DNA of 64,000 bases from Pseudalkalibacillus hwajinpoensis (lineage in GTDB: Bacteria > Bacillota > Bacilli > Bacillales > Guptibacillaceae). Location: the NCBI RefSeq assembly GCF_039851965.1, contig NZ_CP156674.1:2232001-2296000 (forward strand), given 5' to 3'. Positions 42,430-51,666 of the stretch are shown in pieces. The notes under the pieces are model-generated. The model did no database searches. It had not been told where the DNA came from and was given only the letters and a program-made list of their open reading frames with translations. A program made the translations under genes and the position numbers. Position 1 is the stretch's first letter, and each line of letters begins with the position of its first letter.

Positions 42430-43977
42430 ATGACTATGAACAAACGATTTATGATTGGTGTGGATATCGGTACGACAAGTACGAAAGCCGTTCTATATAA
42501 AGAGGATGGAAAACCAGTTTCAAAACACAATGTAGAGTATCCACTATATACGCCGACACCGGCAACTGCGGAGCAAAAACCTGAGGAAATTCTTCTGGCC
42601 GTCGTCGAGTCGATTCGAACGGTGATACAGGACAATCGTTTGAAAGCGGAACAGGTGAAATTCGTTTCTTTCAGCTCTGCCATGCACAGCTTGATCGCTG
42701 TTGATGAAGCAGGTAAACCCCTTACGAATTGCATCACCTGGGCAGATAACCGAAGTGCGAAGTGGGCAGAAAAAATTAAAAATGAGATGGATGGACATGA
42801 AATTTATCGTCGGACAGGTACACCAATTCATCCGATGTCACCACTCGCTAAGCTTGTCTGGTTGAAGAATGACGAAACTGAATTATTTACATCTGCTTCG
42901 AAATTCATTTCGATTAAGGAATATGTTTTCTATCGCTTTTTCCATGAATATGTTGTTGACTATTCTATTGCATCTGCAACAGGTTTGTTTAATCTCGAGC
43001 AGCTTGATTGGGATAAAGAGGCGCTTGAAATCGCTGGTGTATCGGCAGATCAGCTTTCAAAACCGGTTTCTACAACTCACGTGGTTGAAGGTTTAAAAGC
43101 CCCCTATATTGAAGAAACGGGACTAAATGCATCGACGAAATTTATTCTTGGTGCAAGTGACGGCGTTCTTTCAAATCTTGGTGTTAATGCGATTGAACCA
43201 GGTGTTGTGGCGGTAACGATTGGAACAAGTGGAGCGATAAGAGCCGTTACGGACCGCCCGGTAACAGATCCAAAAGGACGTATTTTCTGCTATGCACTTA
43301 CGGAAGACAAATGGGTCATTGGTGGACCGGTTAACAACGGTGGTATCACATTCCGCTGGGTACGAGACCAGTTTGCTGCATCTGAAACAGAAACCGCCAA
43401 ACGTCTTGGCATTGATACGTATGAAATCTTAACAAGAATTGCAGAACAGGTAAGTCCCGGTTCTGACGGACTAATTTTCCACCCTTACCTGGCTGGAGAA
43501 CGTGCACCACTATGGAATGCTGACGCTAGAGGAAGCTTCTTCGGGCTTGCCATGCACCATAAAAAGGAGCATATGATACGCTCGGTCCTTGAAGGTGTCA
43601 TTTACAATCTATACAGCGTATTACTTGCACTTGAAGAACTAATTGGTGTACCAAAGCAAATCAAAGCAACAGGTGGCTTTGCACGCTCAGCTCTCTGGCG
43701 TCAAATGATGGCAGATATCTTCAACCAGGAAGTAACCGTACCAGAAAGCTATGAAAGCTCTTGCCTCGGCGCCATCGTGCTTGGTATGGAAGCACTCGGC
43801 GAAATTGACTCCCTCAGTATCGTATCCGATCTCGTAGGGGACACATTCAGCCATCAACCAAACAAAGAAAACGTCCAAATCTATTCCGAACTACTACCAA
43901 TTTACATTAGAATTTCACGAAAACTAAACGATGAATACACAGCAATAGCAAACTTTCAAAACAAAATGCTGGGATAA
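42430..43977 (+). CDS. gntK: Gluconokinase (FGGY family)
   Basis: A 515-residue sugar kinase. The ATPase core opens MIGVDIGTTSTKAVLYKED. The FGGY signatures are ITWADNRSAKWAE, GGPVNNGGITFRWVRDQF and HPYLAGERAPLWNADARG. It phosphorylates gluconate to 6-phosphogluconate, the substrate of gnd. I place the start at ATG 42430 with GGAGGA 7 bases upstream; an ATG at 42361 would add a hydrophobic segment that the family lacks. Last gene of the gluconate operon. Confidence 0.94.
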   Translation: MTMNKRFMIGVDIGTTSTKAVLYKEDGKPVSKHNVEYPLYTPTPATAEQKPEEILLAVVESIRTVIQDNRLKAEQVKFVSFSSAMHSLIAVDEAGKPLTNCITWADNRSAKWAEKIKNEMDGHEIYRRTGTPIHPMSPLAKLVWLKNDETELFTSASKFISIKEYVFYRFFHEYVVDYSIASATGLFNLEQLDWDKEALEIAGVSADQLSKPVSTTHVVEGLKAPYIEETGLNASTKFILGASDGVLSNLGVNAIEPGVVAVTIGTSGAIRAVTDRPVTDPKGRIFCYALTEDKWVIGGPVNNGGITFRWVRDQFAASETETAKRLGIDTYEILTRIAEQVSPGSDGLIFHPYLAGERAPLWNADARGSFFGLAMHHKKEHMIRSVLEGVIYNLYSVLLALEELIGVPKQIKATGGFARSALWRQMMADIFNQEVTVPESYESSCLGAIVLGMEALGEIDSLSIVSDLVGDTFSHQPNKENVQIYSELLPIYIRISRKLNDEYTAIANFQNKMLG

Positions 43978-43981
43978 CTAA

Positions 43982-44155
43982 AAAGCGGAAGTGCCCCGTT
44001 AAGACCCGTCAGGCACTGGAGCCTTACAAAATGAACACGTACTATGTGTTCAGATTGAAAGGTGAAGTGACCGAGGGTCTGGGGCACTGGAGCTGGCCAA
44101 GGAAAGAGGCAGAGTCTCCCGTTAAGACCCGCCAGGCACTGGATCCTTCCGCTCT
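43982..44155 (+). repeat. Interspersed GCGGAAG-type repeat, one and a half units
   Basis: Starts AAAGCGGAAGTGCCCCGTT. It carries AGACCCGTCAGGCACTGGA, an inverted pair GAACAC/GTGTTC and GGGTCTGGGGCACTGGAGCT. It is the reverse complement of the units at 23855-24335. A second partial unit begins near 44100 (AGACCCGCCAGGCACTGGA). It lies in the gap between gntK and the CarD-like gene. A 67-codon frame over it is an artefact. Confidence 0.8.
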
Positions 44156-44174
44156 AACCCCCCAACCAACAAAA

Positions 44175-44204
44175 AAAGACAGCCCTCGAGAGGCTGTCTT
44201 TTAC
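44175..44204. terminator. Bidirectional terminator
   Basis: Arms AAAGACAGCC (44175-44184) and GGCTGTCTTT (44192-44201), between gntK and the convergent CarD-like gene. Confidence 0.92.
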
Positions 44205-44210
44205 TATAAA

Positions 44211-44696
44211 TTAATGCTTAATCGCTTCTTTTAAAATAACCGTAGCTTGATCTAACTCTACATCTTTCGTTAGAACAATTTCACTTATGAGAAACTGCTG
44301 GGCATTTTCCAGTAGTTTTTTATCGTCAGTACCTAGAGGTCTTTTCTTGTTAAGGGCAACGAGCTCACGGATTACTTCCACATGATTGTGGATGTCTCCA
44401 GTTTTAAGCTTGTTCATATTATCCCGATAACGCTGGTTTCTATTTGCACTGGGCTCTTCAACTTCAACATCTTCACCAAATGAAGTTAGGACTTCATCCA
44501 TCGTGCTTACATCCGACACTTCACGGATCTTCAAGTTTTCCGTTTTACCTTTTGGAATCATAACCTGTATGTCTCGAAAAGGCATATTAAGAATATAGTA
44601 GAGCTGTGTTTCGCCCAGTATTTCTTTTTCCTCGATTGCTTCGACTATACCTGCACCGTACATGGGATAAAAAATTTTATCGCCTACCTCAAACAA
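44211..44696 (-). CDS. CarD/CdnL-type RNA polymerase-binding protein
   Basis: A 161-residue CarD-like protein (YdeB in B. subtilis). The N-terminal Tudor-like domain (EVGDKIFYPMYGAGIVEAIE) binds RNA polymerase beta; the C-terminal helical domain (residues 65-160) contacts promoter DNA in the studied homologues and stabilises open complexes. The start is TTG 44696 with GGGGGTGGGC upstream. -10-like TATAAT occurs about 35 bases before. Monocistronic. The exact role in Bacillus is not well defined. Confidence 0.9.
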   Translation of the reverse strand: MFEVGDKIFYPMYGAGIVEAIEEKEILGETQLYYILNMPFRDIQVMIPKGKTENLKIREVSDVSTMDEVLTSFGEDVEVEEPSANRNQRYRDNMNKLKTGDIHNHVEVIRELVALNKKRPLGTDDKKLLENAQQFLISEIVLTKDVELDQATVILKEAIKH

Positions 44697-44869
44697 GCGC
44701 CCACCCCCAAATTTATAAATTATAGCACATCTCCTATTATAACATAAACACTTAATTTGTACGAATTAAAGATTTTTTTATCCGATTCCATATGTTTGAT
44801 TGTTTGAGTCATACTCGATTACAATAAAAGACAAATAGGGATACGATCGGGAATGGAGGCGTTTACAAA

Positions 44870-45841
44870 ATGAAGATAGGAATGATTAGTTTCTGGCATG
44901 TTCATGCAAAAGATTATGCAAGAGAAGCAGAACGGCACTCTGATACAACGATCGCAGCAATCTGGGACGAGGACGAGGAAAGAGGTAGAAGAGAGGCGCA
45001 GAATCGACAGGCTGAGTACATAGGTGATCTCGATGACCTGCTTTCGAGAAAAGATATTAATGCTGTTGTCATTGATACACCGACGAATGTTCATAGGGAC
45101 ATTATCATTAAAGCTGCCAAAGCAGGAAAGCACATCTTTACTGAAAAAGTATTAGCAGCGACAGAGAAGGAAGCACTTGAAATCCTTGAAGTAGTTAAAC
45201 AGGCTGATGTGAAGCTGTTTGTTTCACTTCCGCGCGTTTATGATGACTATACAGAAGCGATCCTGGATCTAATTAAATCGGGTGAACTCGGTGAGGTCAC
45301 TCAGACACGTGTACGCCTTGCACATGATGGAGCTACCGCTGATTGGCTCCCTGCCCATTTCTATAATAAGGAGGAGTGTCAGGGAGGAGCGCTCATTGAT
45401 CTCGGATGTCATCCAGTTTATTTAACAAGAATGTTTCAGGGGATGCCCGATACTGTAAGCGCTCAGTTTGGCTATATCACTGGAAAATCTGTTGAGGATC
45501 AGGCGGTAGTCACATACGGTTATAAGAACGGAGCGTATGGCATAGCAGAAACCGGATTTGTTAATGCGCACTCACCCTTCACAATTGAAGTGCACGGCAC
45601 AAAAGGATCTGTTTGTTTTGGAACACCTGAGCAAGTGCTTCTAAAGAAAGTTAGTGCTAAATGGGAAGAGGTCGAACTACCAGCGGATCGTCCTTCGCCT
45701 TTTAAACAGTGGGTGGATCATATTCAAAACGATAAAGGCACAGATGAAAACATTGCGCTTGCACTCGACCTGACAGTGCTAATGGAATCCGCTTATAAGG
45801 CGGAAGCACAAAAGCGTGAAATTCAAATTGGCGAGCGATAG
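44870..45841 (+). CDS. Gfo/Idh/MocA-family oxidoreductase
   Basis: A 323-residue NAD(P)-dependent sugar oxidoreductase. The Rossmann N-terminus (MKIGMISFWHVHAKDYA) and the pattern TEKVLAATEKEALEI, which replaces the usual EKPLA, mark the family. The C-terminal half (residues 125-320) is the substrate domain, with GGALIDLGCHPVYLTR. Substrate unknown, probably a sugar or cyclitol. GGAGG lies 10 bases before the ATG. It precedes a separate alcohol dehydrogenase gene by 67 bases. Confidence 0.88.
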   Translation: MKIGMISFWHVHAKDYAREAERHSDTTIAAIWDEDEERGRREAQNRQAEYIGDLDDLLSRKDINAVVIDTPTNVHRDIIIKAAKAGKHIFTEKVLAATEKEALEILEVVKQADVKLFVSLPRVYDDYTEAILDLIKSGELGEVTQTRVRLAHDGATADWLPAHFYNKEECQGGALIDLGCHPVYLTRMFQGMPDTVSAQFGYITGKSVEDQAVVTYGYKNGAYGIAETGFVNAHSPFTIEVHGTKGSVCFGTPEQVLLKKVSAKWEEVELPADRPSPFKQWVDHIQNDKGTDENIALALDLTVLMESAYKAEAQKREIQIGER

Positions 45842-45908
45842 GTAATCTTACATTTGACGGAAGATAATGTGTTACACTAACCTCGACTAATGATAATTGA
45901 GGTGTCTT

Positions 45909-47072
45909 ATGAATACGTTCTTACAATACAATCCAACTCGACTTTATTTCGGAAAAGGACAGGTTGAAAAGCTAACTGGCGAAATTAAAACTGGTGCTAA
46001 AGTTCTCCTCGTGTATGGTGGCGGAAGCATTAAACGAAACGGTGTGTATGATGCCGTCATCGCAGAGCTTGAGAAAGTGAATGCCGAAGTTTTTGAACTA
46101 TCGGGCGTTGAGCCGAACCCTCGTCTAACAACTGTTGAGAAAGGATCAGCTATCTGTAAAAGAGAGGGCATTGATTTTCTATTAGCAGTTGGGGGTGGTA
46201 GTGTTATTGACTGCACAAAAGCCATTGCGGCTAGTGCGCATTATGAGGGGCCAGCATGGGACTTGATTACACAGAAAGAACCGATTGAATCGGCCCTTCC
46301 TTTTGGAACAGTCCTTACCCTTGCGGCAACAGGTTCTGAGATGAACTCTGTATCGGTGATTACAAACTGGGAAACGAAAGAGAAGCTGGGCTGGGGGTCA
46401 CCGCATGTGTTCCCAACGTTTTCTGTATTGGATCCAACGTATACATTCTCTGTACCGAAAGATCAAACGGTTTATGGGATTGTGGACAGCATGTCACACG
46501 CCCTTGAGCATTATTTCCATCGCACGAGCAACACCCCGATGATTGATGGCTTTATTGAGTCACTTTTACGAACTGCCATTGCGACAGGAACAAAGCTAGT
46601 CGCTAACCTGGAATCATATGAGTATCGTGAAACGATGATGTATATTAGTACAACAGCTTTTAACGGTACATTAAGTAATGGAACAGACGGCGGCGACTGG
46701 GCGACGCATCGCATTGAGCATGCAGTTTCAGCGGTTTATGATATCCCACACGGTGGAGGATTAGCGATTCTTTTCCCGAACTGGCTTGAACATGTGTTAG
46801 AAGAAGATTCGTCTCGGGTGAAGCAGCTTGCGGTAAATGTTTTTGGTATTTCACCTGAAGGTAAAAGTGATCATGACATTGCGGTAGAGGGTGCTAGAGC
46901 CCTGCGCGATTTCTGGAACTCACTTGGTGCACCATCCCGTCTTCTGGATTACGGGATTGATGAAGCTGAATTCGAGGCAATGATTGAGAAAACGTTCATT
47001 AAACCTGGTGTTGGAACATACAAAGAGCTTGATCGTGAAAGTGTAAGGGATATTTTAAAACGTTCCTTATAA
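45909..47072 (+). CDS. Iron-containing alcohol dehydrogenase (BdhA/YugJ type)
   Basis: A 387-residue NAD(P)H-dependent butanol-dehydrogenase-like enzyme. Motifs are VGGGSVIDCTKAIAA, GSEMNSVSVI, SMSHALEHYF, and HRIEHAVSAVYDIPHGGGLA, where H and D/H ligands bind iron. Likely reduces aldehydes formed in fermentation or detoxification. I prefer ATG 45909 (MNTFLQYNPTRLYFG) with TTGAGGTGTC upstream over an ATG at 45897. It differs clearly from the shorter R2lox-cluster ADH at 31623-32837. Confidence 0.92.
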   Translation: MNTFLQYNPTRLYFGKGQVEKLTGEIKTGAKVLLVYGGGSIKRNGVYDAVIAELEKVNAEVFELSGVEPNPRLTTVEKGSAICKREGIDFLLAVGGGSVIDCTKAIAASAHYEGPAWDLITQKEPIESALPFGTVLTLAATGSEMNSVSVITNWETKEKLGWGSPHVFPTFSVLDPTYTFSVPKDQTVYGIVDSMSHALEHYFHRTSNTPMIDGFIESLLRTAIATGTKLVANLESYEYRETMMYISTTAFNGTLSNGTDGGDWATHRIEHAVSAVYDIPHGGGLAILFPNWLEHVLEEDSSRVKQLAVNVFGISPEGKSDHDIAVEGARALRDFWNSLGAPSRLLDYGIDEAEFEAMIEKTFIKPGVGTYKELDRESVRDILKRSL

Positions 47073-47107
47073 AGAAACAGCATGGCAAATTGCCATGCTG
47101 TTTCTTT
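47071..47107. terminator. Bidirectional terminator
   Basis: Perfect 17-bp stem at 47071-47087 and 47091-47107, between the convergent alcohol dehydrogenase and adeC genes. The plus arm starts AAAGAAACAGCATGG. Confidence 0.95.
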
Positions 47108-48832
47108 CTATTCTTCACAAATTGAAATATGCTTAAAAGCCGCTACGTCAAACAGCCCTAGGTCTGTCAGTTTAAGTTCAGGTATGACAGGAAGACTTAA
47201 AAAGGAGAGCGTTAAAAATGGATTGAAGTCAGTAGGAGCTCCGATTTTTCTCAGTGCTGCGTCCAGCTCTTCTAGCTCTTTATTCACAGAGTGATAGTCC
47301 TGATCAGAAAGCAATCCTGCTATTGGAAGCGGCAGTTTTCCGATAATGTTCTCATTCTGAATAACAACAAGACCACCATGCATCTCTTGAATCGCTTCAG
47401 CCGCTTTGATCATATCAGCGTCATTTGTCCCCGCAATAAGCAGGTTGTGTGAATCGTGACCAACTGTCGATGCAATAGCACCTTTTTTAAATTGGAATCC
47501 TTTTACGATGCCAAGTCCAATGTTGCCTGTATGATGGTGACGCTCGATAACTGCGAGCTTCATCAGATCCTGTTGTGGAGAGGGGATAAAGCATTCGTTC
47601 TCGTCTTGATCGACGTTAATCACCAGTTTTTTCGTTAAAATTTGATTTGGCACAATCTCGATGACATGTGCTTTCCCTTTTCCAACATTGAGCTTCAAGT
47701 GCTCAAGCGTTAGTTCCGGGATATGAACTGAATCCAGGATGGATTCTGGCGGTCTCGTTTTTGGAATCTCTTCTAATGAGCCATTATCCGCTATGAGCTC
47801 ACCGGCTCTATATACCTGGGAAACAGAGAAAGAAGCCAGGTCATCAAGTATTAGAAAGTCAGCCTCCAAACCAGGTGCAATCGCTCCCTTTGTTTTAAGG
47901 CCATAGCACTCAGCCGCATTGAGAGTAGCCATCTGAATTGCTAGAAGGGGGTCCATTCCCTGTTGAATCGCTAAACGAATATTATGATCGACGCTTCCTT
48001 CATTGATCAAATCATCCAGATGTTTATCGTCTGTACAGAACATAAACCGTCTTGCATTCTTTTCTGTTACTGCTGGTGTAAGTTGCTTTAGATTTTTGGC
48101 AACCGAACCCTCTCGAATTAGCACGTACATTCCTCTTCTTATGCGATCTAACGCTTCATCAGCTGTCATACACTCATGGTCTGTCCTAATTCCTGCAGAT
48201 TTATAAGTGTTTATTGCACCCGAATCAAGTCCGGCAGCATGGCCATCAATTATCTTTCCCTTCCCCAGGGCATCCAGGAGCTTCTCTATCATAGCTGGAG
48301 ACGTACTAGCGACAGATGGGAAGTCCATTACTTCAGCGAGGCCAAGCACGCGATGGTGGTCGTAGAGCGGCTTGAGGTCTGAAGCAGAAAGCGTAGCTCC
48401 TGAATTTTCAAAAGCGGTAGATGGAACACTGGACGGTAGCATGAAAAAGATATCCATTGGGACGTTTTCAGAATCCTCAATCATATAGGTAATCCCTTCC
48501 ACTCCAGAAACATTGCCTATTTCATGTGGGTCGGTCACAACAGCGGTTACACCACGGGGGAGCACAGCTTTAGCAAATTCTGAGGGCGTTACCATCGCCG
48601 ACTCGATATGAACATGGGCATCAATAAGAGAGGGTGTGACGTATTTTCCTTTTGCGTCGATCACCCTTTCACCTTCAAACGATCCGATACCGGCAAATAC
48701 ACCATCTACAATCGCGATGTCTTCTTTGATCACCTCAAGGTTATACACATCGACAATGAGGGCATTTGTGATGACAAGATCAGCTTTCCGTTTACCTCCA
48801 GCAACCTTGACTCTGTTAATAAATTCATCCAT
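47108..48832 (-). CDS. adeC: Adenine deaminase
   Basis: A 574-residue amidohydrolase that converts adenine to hypoxanthine and ammonia. The metal motif is LIDAHVHIESAMVTPSEFA, with the EIGNVSGVEGI and MFCTDDKHLDDL segments and a C-terminal domain typical of bacterial adenine deaminases (VGHDSHNLLIAGTND). GAGAGGAG lies 7 bases before the ATG. It is headed by a purine riboswitch of the guanine class, which can bind the product hypoxanthine. Monocistronic. Confidence 0.95.
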   Translation of the reverse strand: MDEFINRVKVAGGKRKADLVITNALIVDVYNLEVIKEDIAIVDGVFAGIGSFEGERVIDAKGKYVTPSLIDAHVHIESAMVTPSEFAKAVLPRGVTAVVTDPHEIGNVSGVEGITYMIEDSENVPMDIFFMLPSSVPSTAFENSGATLSASDLKPLYDHHRVLGLAEVMDFPSVASTSPAMIEKLLDALGKGKIIDGHAAGLDSGAINTYKSAGIRTDHECMTADEALDRIRRGMYVLIREGSVAKNLKQLTPAVTEKNARRFMFCTDDKHLDDLINEGSVDHNIRLAIQQGMDPLLAIQMATLNAAECYGLKTKGAIAPGLEADFLILDDLASFSVSQVYRAGELIADNGSLEEIPKTRPPESILDSVHIPELTLEHLKLNVGKGKAHVIEIVPNQILTKKLVINVDQDENECFIPSPQQDLMKLAVIERHHHTGNIGLGIVKGFQFKKGAIASTVGHDSHNLLIAGTNDADMIKAAEAIQEMHGGLVVIQNENIIGKLPLPIAGLLSDQDYHSVNKELEELDAALRKIGAPTDFNPFLTLSFLSLPVIPELKLTDLGLFDVAAFKHISICEE

Positions 48833-48840
48833 ATTTTTTC

Positions 48841-48982
48841 TCCTCTCGATCTAGACAAGTAAAGCAAAATTGTCTGACAGAGGATGACATATTCACTTCA
48901 TAATCCCAGAACTGTCATCGTAGTCAAACCAATTGAGGTAGTTTGGTAGAAACGTTTGGACCATATCTCCAAAACTATACGA
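48841..48982 (-). ncRNA. Guanine-class purine riboswitch in the adeC leader
   Basis: The aptamer is 48918-48982 on the minus strand. P1 pairs UCGUA with UACGA; L2 is GATATGG between TTTGGA and TCCAAA; the J2/3 GTTTCTA is present; P3 pairs CAAACTA with TGGTTTG around CCTCAAT. The specificity base in GACTACG is C, as in guanine/hypoxanthine riboswitches (adenine ones have U). Downstream, GATGACA (48913-48919) can pair with TGTCATC (48883-48889), or TCCTCT (48879-48884) can mask the ribosome site AGAGGA (48841-48846) with an AGACAA/TTGTCT stem inside. This fits translational control. The switching mechanism is inferred. Confidence 0.88.
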
Positions 48983-49006
48983 ACCTAGTACAGATATTAT
49001 TAGCGT

Positions 49007-49035
49007 ATTTTATAGATGTCTTCCTTGTACGTCAA
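49007..49035 (-). promoter_or_regulatory. adeC promoter
   Basis: On the minus strand, TTGACG (49030-49035) and TAAAAT (49007-49012) are 17 bases apart, starting RNA just upstream of the riboswitch. Confidence 0.7.
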
Positions 49036-49134
49036 TAGCATATACGATCTACAGAAAAAAATACTTTCACAAGAATATTGATAAATGAAGCGATTACAAG
49101 TAAACTACAAGTAAGCAGAATTAAATAGCATAAG

Positions 49135-49174
49135 GGAAAGCGCTTTTTTTATCGAGAATTGAGCAAACGGTTGC
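49135..49174 (+). promoter_or_regulatory. cre-like site and LacI-type operator before the alpha-glucosidase gene
   Basis: A cre-like element around AAAGCGCTTT (49137-49146), and a second palindrome GCAAACGGTTGC (49163-49174) of LacI-family style. Both lie within 80 bases of the start. No regulator gene is adjacent. Confidence 0.6.
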
Positions 49175-49210
49175 ACTTGTTAACTAACTAATAAATGAGG
49201 GTGTAAAGAC

Positions 49211-50875
49211 ATGAATAAAATATGGTGGAAAGAAGCAGTAGGCTATCAAATATATCCCCGCAGTTTTCAGGACTCCAATGATGATGGAGTAGGTGATTTA
49301 CAGGGAATCGTTCAGCGCCTTGATTATATTAAGGATCTTGGTATCGATGTGATTTGGATTTGCCCAATGTATAAATCTCCCAATGATGATAATGGGTATG
49401 ACATTTCAGATTACCAGGATATAATGGAAGACTTTGGTACGATGAAGGATTTCGACATGCTTCTTGACGAAGTTCATAAACGTGATATGAAATTAATTAT
49501 TGATCTTGTTCTTAATCATACGAGTGATGAGCATCAGTGGTTTATCGAATCGCGGTCCTCGAAGGAAGATCCGAAGCGTGATTGGTATATCTGGCGTGAT
49601 GGCAAAGAGGGTCATGAGCCTAACAACTGGGAGAGTATTTTTGGTGGTTCGGCATGGGAGTATGATCAACGCACAGATCAATATTATCTCCACGTCTTTT
49701 CAACAAAACAGCCTGACGTGAATTGGGAAAATCCTGACGTCCGTGATGCACTGTATGACACAGTGAACTGGTGGCTTGATAAAGGCATTGATGGTTTCCG
49801 TATTGATGCAATCAGTCATATTAAGAAGCGACCTGGTTTTCCAGACATGCCAAATCCGAGTGAAAAGACGTATGTGTCTTCTTTTGACATGCACATGAAT
49901 CAAAAAGGCATTCAGGAGTTTCTTCAGGAATTTAAAGATCGTACCTATGCAAATTACGATGTAATGACGGTTGGAGAAGCGAATGGGGTTAGTATCGATG
50001 AAGCTGATCAATGGGTCGACGAAAAAGATGGAAAAATGGATATGATTTTTCAATTCGAACACCTTGGCCTCTGGGATGTGGAGAAAAACCCTGATCTCGA
50101 TATTGTTTCACTGAAAAAGGTGTTAACTCGCTGGCAGAAAGGGCTCGAAAATAAAGGCTGGAATGCGTTATTTGTTGAGAACCATGATAAACCACGTGTT
50201 GTATCGACCTGGGGAAATGATAAAGAATACTGGAGAGAGAGCGCAACTGCAATGGGTGCAATGTATTTCTTAATGCAGGGCACGCCTTTCATTTATCAGG
50301 GCCAGGAAATCGGGATGACGAACGTTCAATTTCCTTCCATAGAAGACTATGATGACGTAGCAGATAAGAATCGCTATCGTATCCAGCGCGCTGAAGGGGT
50401 GTCTCATGATGAGATCATGAAAGTGATCTGGGCATCATCACGAGATAACAGCAGAACTCCGATGCAGTGGAATGACGATACAAATGCAGGCTTTACAGCT
50501 GGAAAACCATGGATTAAGGTCAATCCAAATTATGTAGAAATTAATGTAGAAAAGCAGAAGCAAGATGAGGAATCTATTCTATCTTTCTACAAGAAAATGA
50601 TTGAGCTTAAGAAAGCGAATTTAGTATTTACTTATGGTAGCTATGATTTATTGTTAGAAGATGATGCGCAAATCTATGCGTACACAAGAACAACAGAAGA
50701 AGATGGTGTGCTGGTGATGACGAATCTATCAACAGAACCCGCTGTTTTTAAATCAGAATTCATTCTAAATGATGAACAGCTCCTTCTAAGCAACTACACG
50801 GTAAAAGAAAATGCTCAGAATTCTGTTGAGTTAAAGCCATATGAAGCGAGAGTTTATCGAATTAAGCGCGCTTAA
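49211..50875 (+). CDS. Alpha-glucosidase / oligo-1,6-glucosidase (GH13)
   Basis: A 554-residue GH13 hydrolase. The catalytic nucleophile is D in GFRIDAISHI, the acid/base E in MTVGEANG, and the third carboxylate D in FVENHDKPR. It starts WWKEAVGYQIYPRSFQDSN, as in oligo-1,6-glucosidase (MalL/trehalose-6-P hydrolase group). It cleaves short alpha-glucosides inside the cell (no signal peptide). No transporter or regulator is in the same operon. It is likely subject to CcpA through the upstream cre. The exact linkage cannot be told. Confidence 0.9.
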   Translation: MNKIWWKEAVGYQIYPRSFQDSNDDGVGDLQGIVQRLDYIKDLGIDVIWICPMYKSPNDDNGYDISDYQDIMEDFGTMKDFDMLLDEVHKRDMKLIIDLVLNHTSDEHQWFIESRSSKEDPKRDWYIWRDGKEGHEPNNWESIFGGSAWEYDQRTDQYYLHVFSTKQPDVNWENPDVRDALYDTVNWWLDKGIDGFRIDAISHIKKRPGFPDMPNPSEKTYVSSFDMHMNQKGIQEFLQEFKDRTYANYDVMTVGEANGVSIDEADQWVDEKDGKMDMIFQFEHLGLWDVEKNPDLDIVSLKKVLTRWQKGLENKGWNALFVENHDKPRVVSTWGNDKEYWRESATAMGAMYFLMQGTPFIYQGQEIGMTNVQFPSIEDYDDVADKNRYRIQRAEGVSHDEIMKVIWASSRDNSRTPMQWNDDTNAGFTAGKPWIKVNPNYVEINVEKQKQDEESILSFYKKMIELKKANLVFTYGSYDLLLEDDAQIYAYTRTTEEDGVLVMTNLSTEPAVFKSEFILNDEQLLLSNYTVKENAQNSVELKPYEARVYRIKRA

Positions 50876-50878
50876 TCT

Positions 50879-50913
50879 AGAAGCAGCCGGATATTTCTGG
50901 CTGCTTCTTCTTT
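50879..50913 (+). terminator. Terminator of the alpha-glucosidase gene
   Basis: Stem AGAAGCAGCC (50879-50888) and GGCTGCTTCT (50899-50908), followed by a T-rich tail. Confidence 0.88.
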
Positions 50914-51083
50914 AAGCATTATTGGTTACGCTTACAAATCAATAAGATATTTACATAAAATGTCGAATAAAAACACAATGAAAAGAATAGATTTATTGAA
51001 AAATTTACCGTATAGTGGTGATTAGTGGGAGATATGTCCTGATTACATTCTCTTATATACTAGTTTCATTTGGAGGGTAAAAA

Positions 51084-51566
51084 ATGAAAAAGGTAATCAT
51101 AGCACTATTTTCAGTGGTAGCAATGTTTATGTTTATGGGCACAGGAACGTTCGCTGCTGAAAACAATAACGAAGAGATTTTACATAAAATTGAAGAGACA
51201 AACGTTAAGATTGAAGAAGAGATTCTAGCCGCACAGGTTAAAGGAGATGAACTCGTTGCCAAACTTTCTCTTGAAACAACTAAATTGGAAGCAAATCTAG
51301 AAGCTGCTCATCGGAATGGAAAGTCCGGAGAAGAATTGGCGAAGCTTGAAAAAGAAGTGAAAACAAAAAAAGCTGCACTAACGGCTAAATACAACGAAGA
51401 GCTTGATAAGTTGATCGGTGACCTTATCGGGAAAACAAACAAAATAACGGCTGATATGATTAAAGAAGCTGCTAAAGAAGGAATACAGGCAGAGTGCTCA
51501 TGGGTTTATGTGCAAATTGCCGATCGATGGGTATGGGTTGATCCTATTAAAATAATTGGACCATGA
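51084..51566 (+). CDS. Small secreted coiled-coil protein
   Basis: A 160-residue exported protein. Residues 1-24 are a signal peptide (KKVIIALFSVVAMFMFMG, cleavage after TFA). Residues 28-120 are a charged coiled coil (EEILHKIEETNVKIEEEI, LEKEVKTKKAALTAKYNEEL). The C terminus, CSWVYVQIADRWVWVDP, resembles a short wall-associated motif also seen in other small secreted Bacillus proteins, as I remember it. Function unknown. AGGAGGGTAAAAA-like site (TTTGGAGGG) before ATG. Monocistronic with its own terminator. Confidence 0.75.
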   Translation: MKKVIIALFSVVAMFMFMGTGTFAAENNNEEILHKIEETNVKIEEEILAAQVKGDELVAKLSLETTKLEANLEAAHRNGKSGEELAKLEKEVKTKKAALTAKYNEELDKLIGDLIGKTNKITADMIKEAAKEGIQAECSWVYVQIADRWVWVDPIKIIGP

Positions 51567-51572
51567 TAATTT

Positions 51573-51607
51573 AAAGTGTACCAAGTTTTCTGGTGCACTT
51601 TTTTTAA
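51573..51607 (+). terminator. Terminator of the secreted protein gene
   Basis: Stem AAAGTGTACCA (51573-51583) and TGGTGCACTTT (51591-51601) with one G-T pair, then T7. Confidence 0.9.
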
Positions 51608-51666
51608 ATACCCAAAGTACTATATAATAAATATATTTATGTTTCCTCATTCAAGGGGGGTAAGTT

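Noticed and set aside
44031..44234. 67-codon plus-strand frame after gntK
   Set aside because: It lies on the inverted copy of the interspersed repeat and runs into the terminator.
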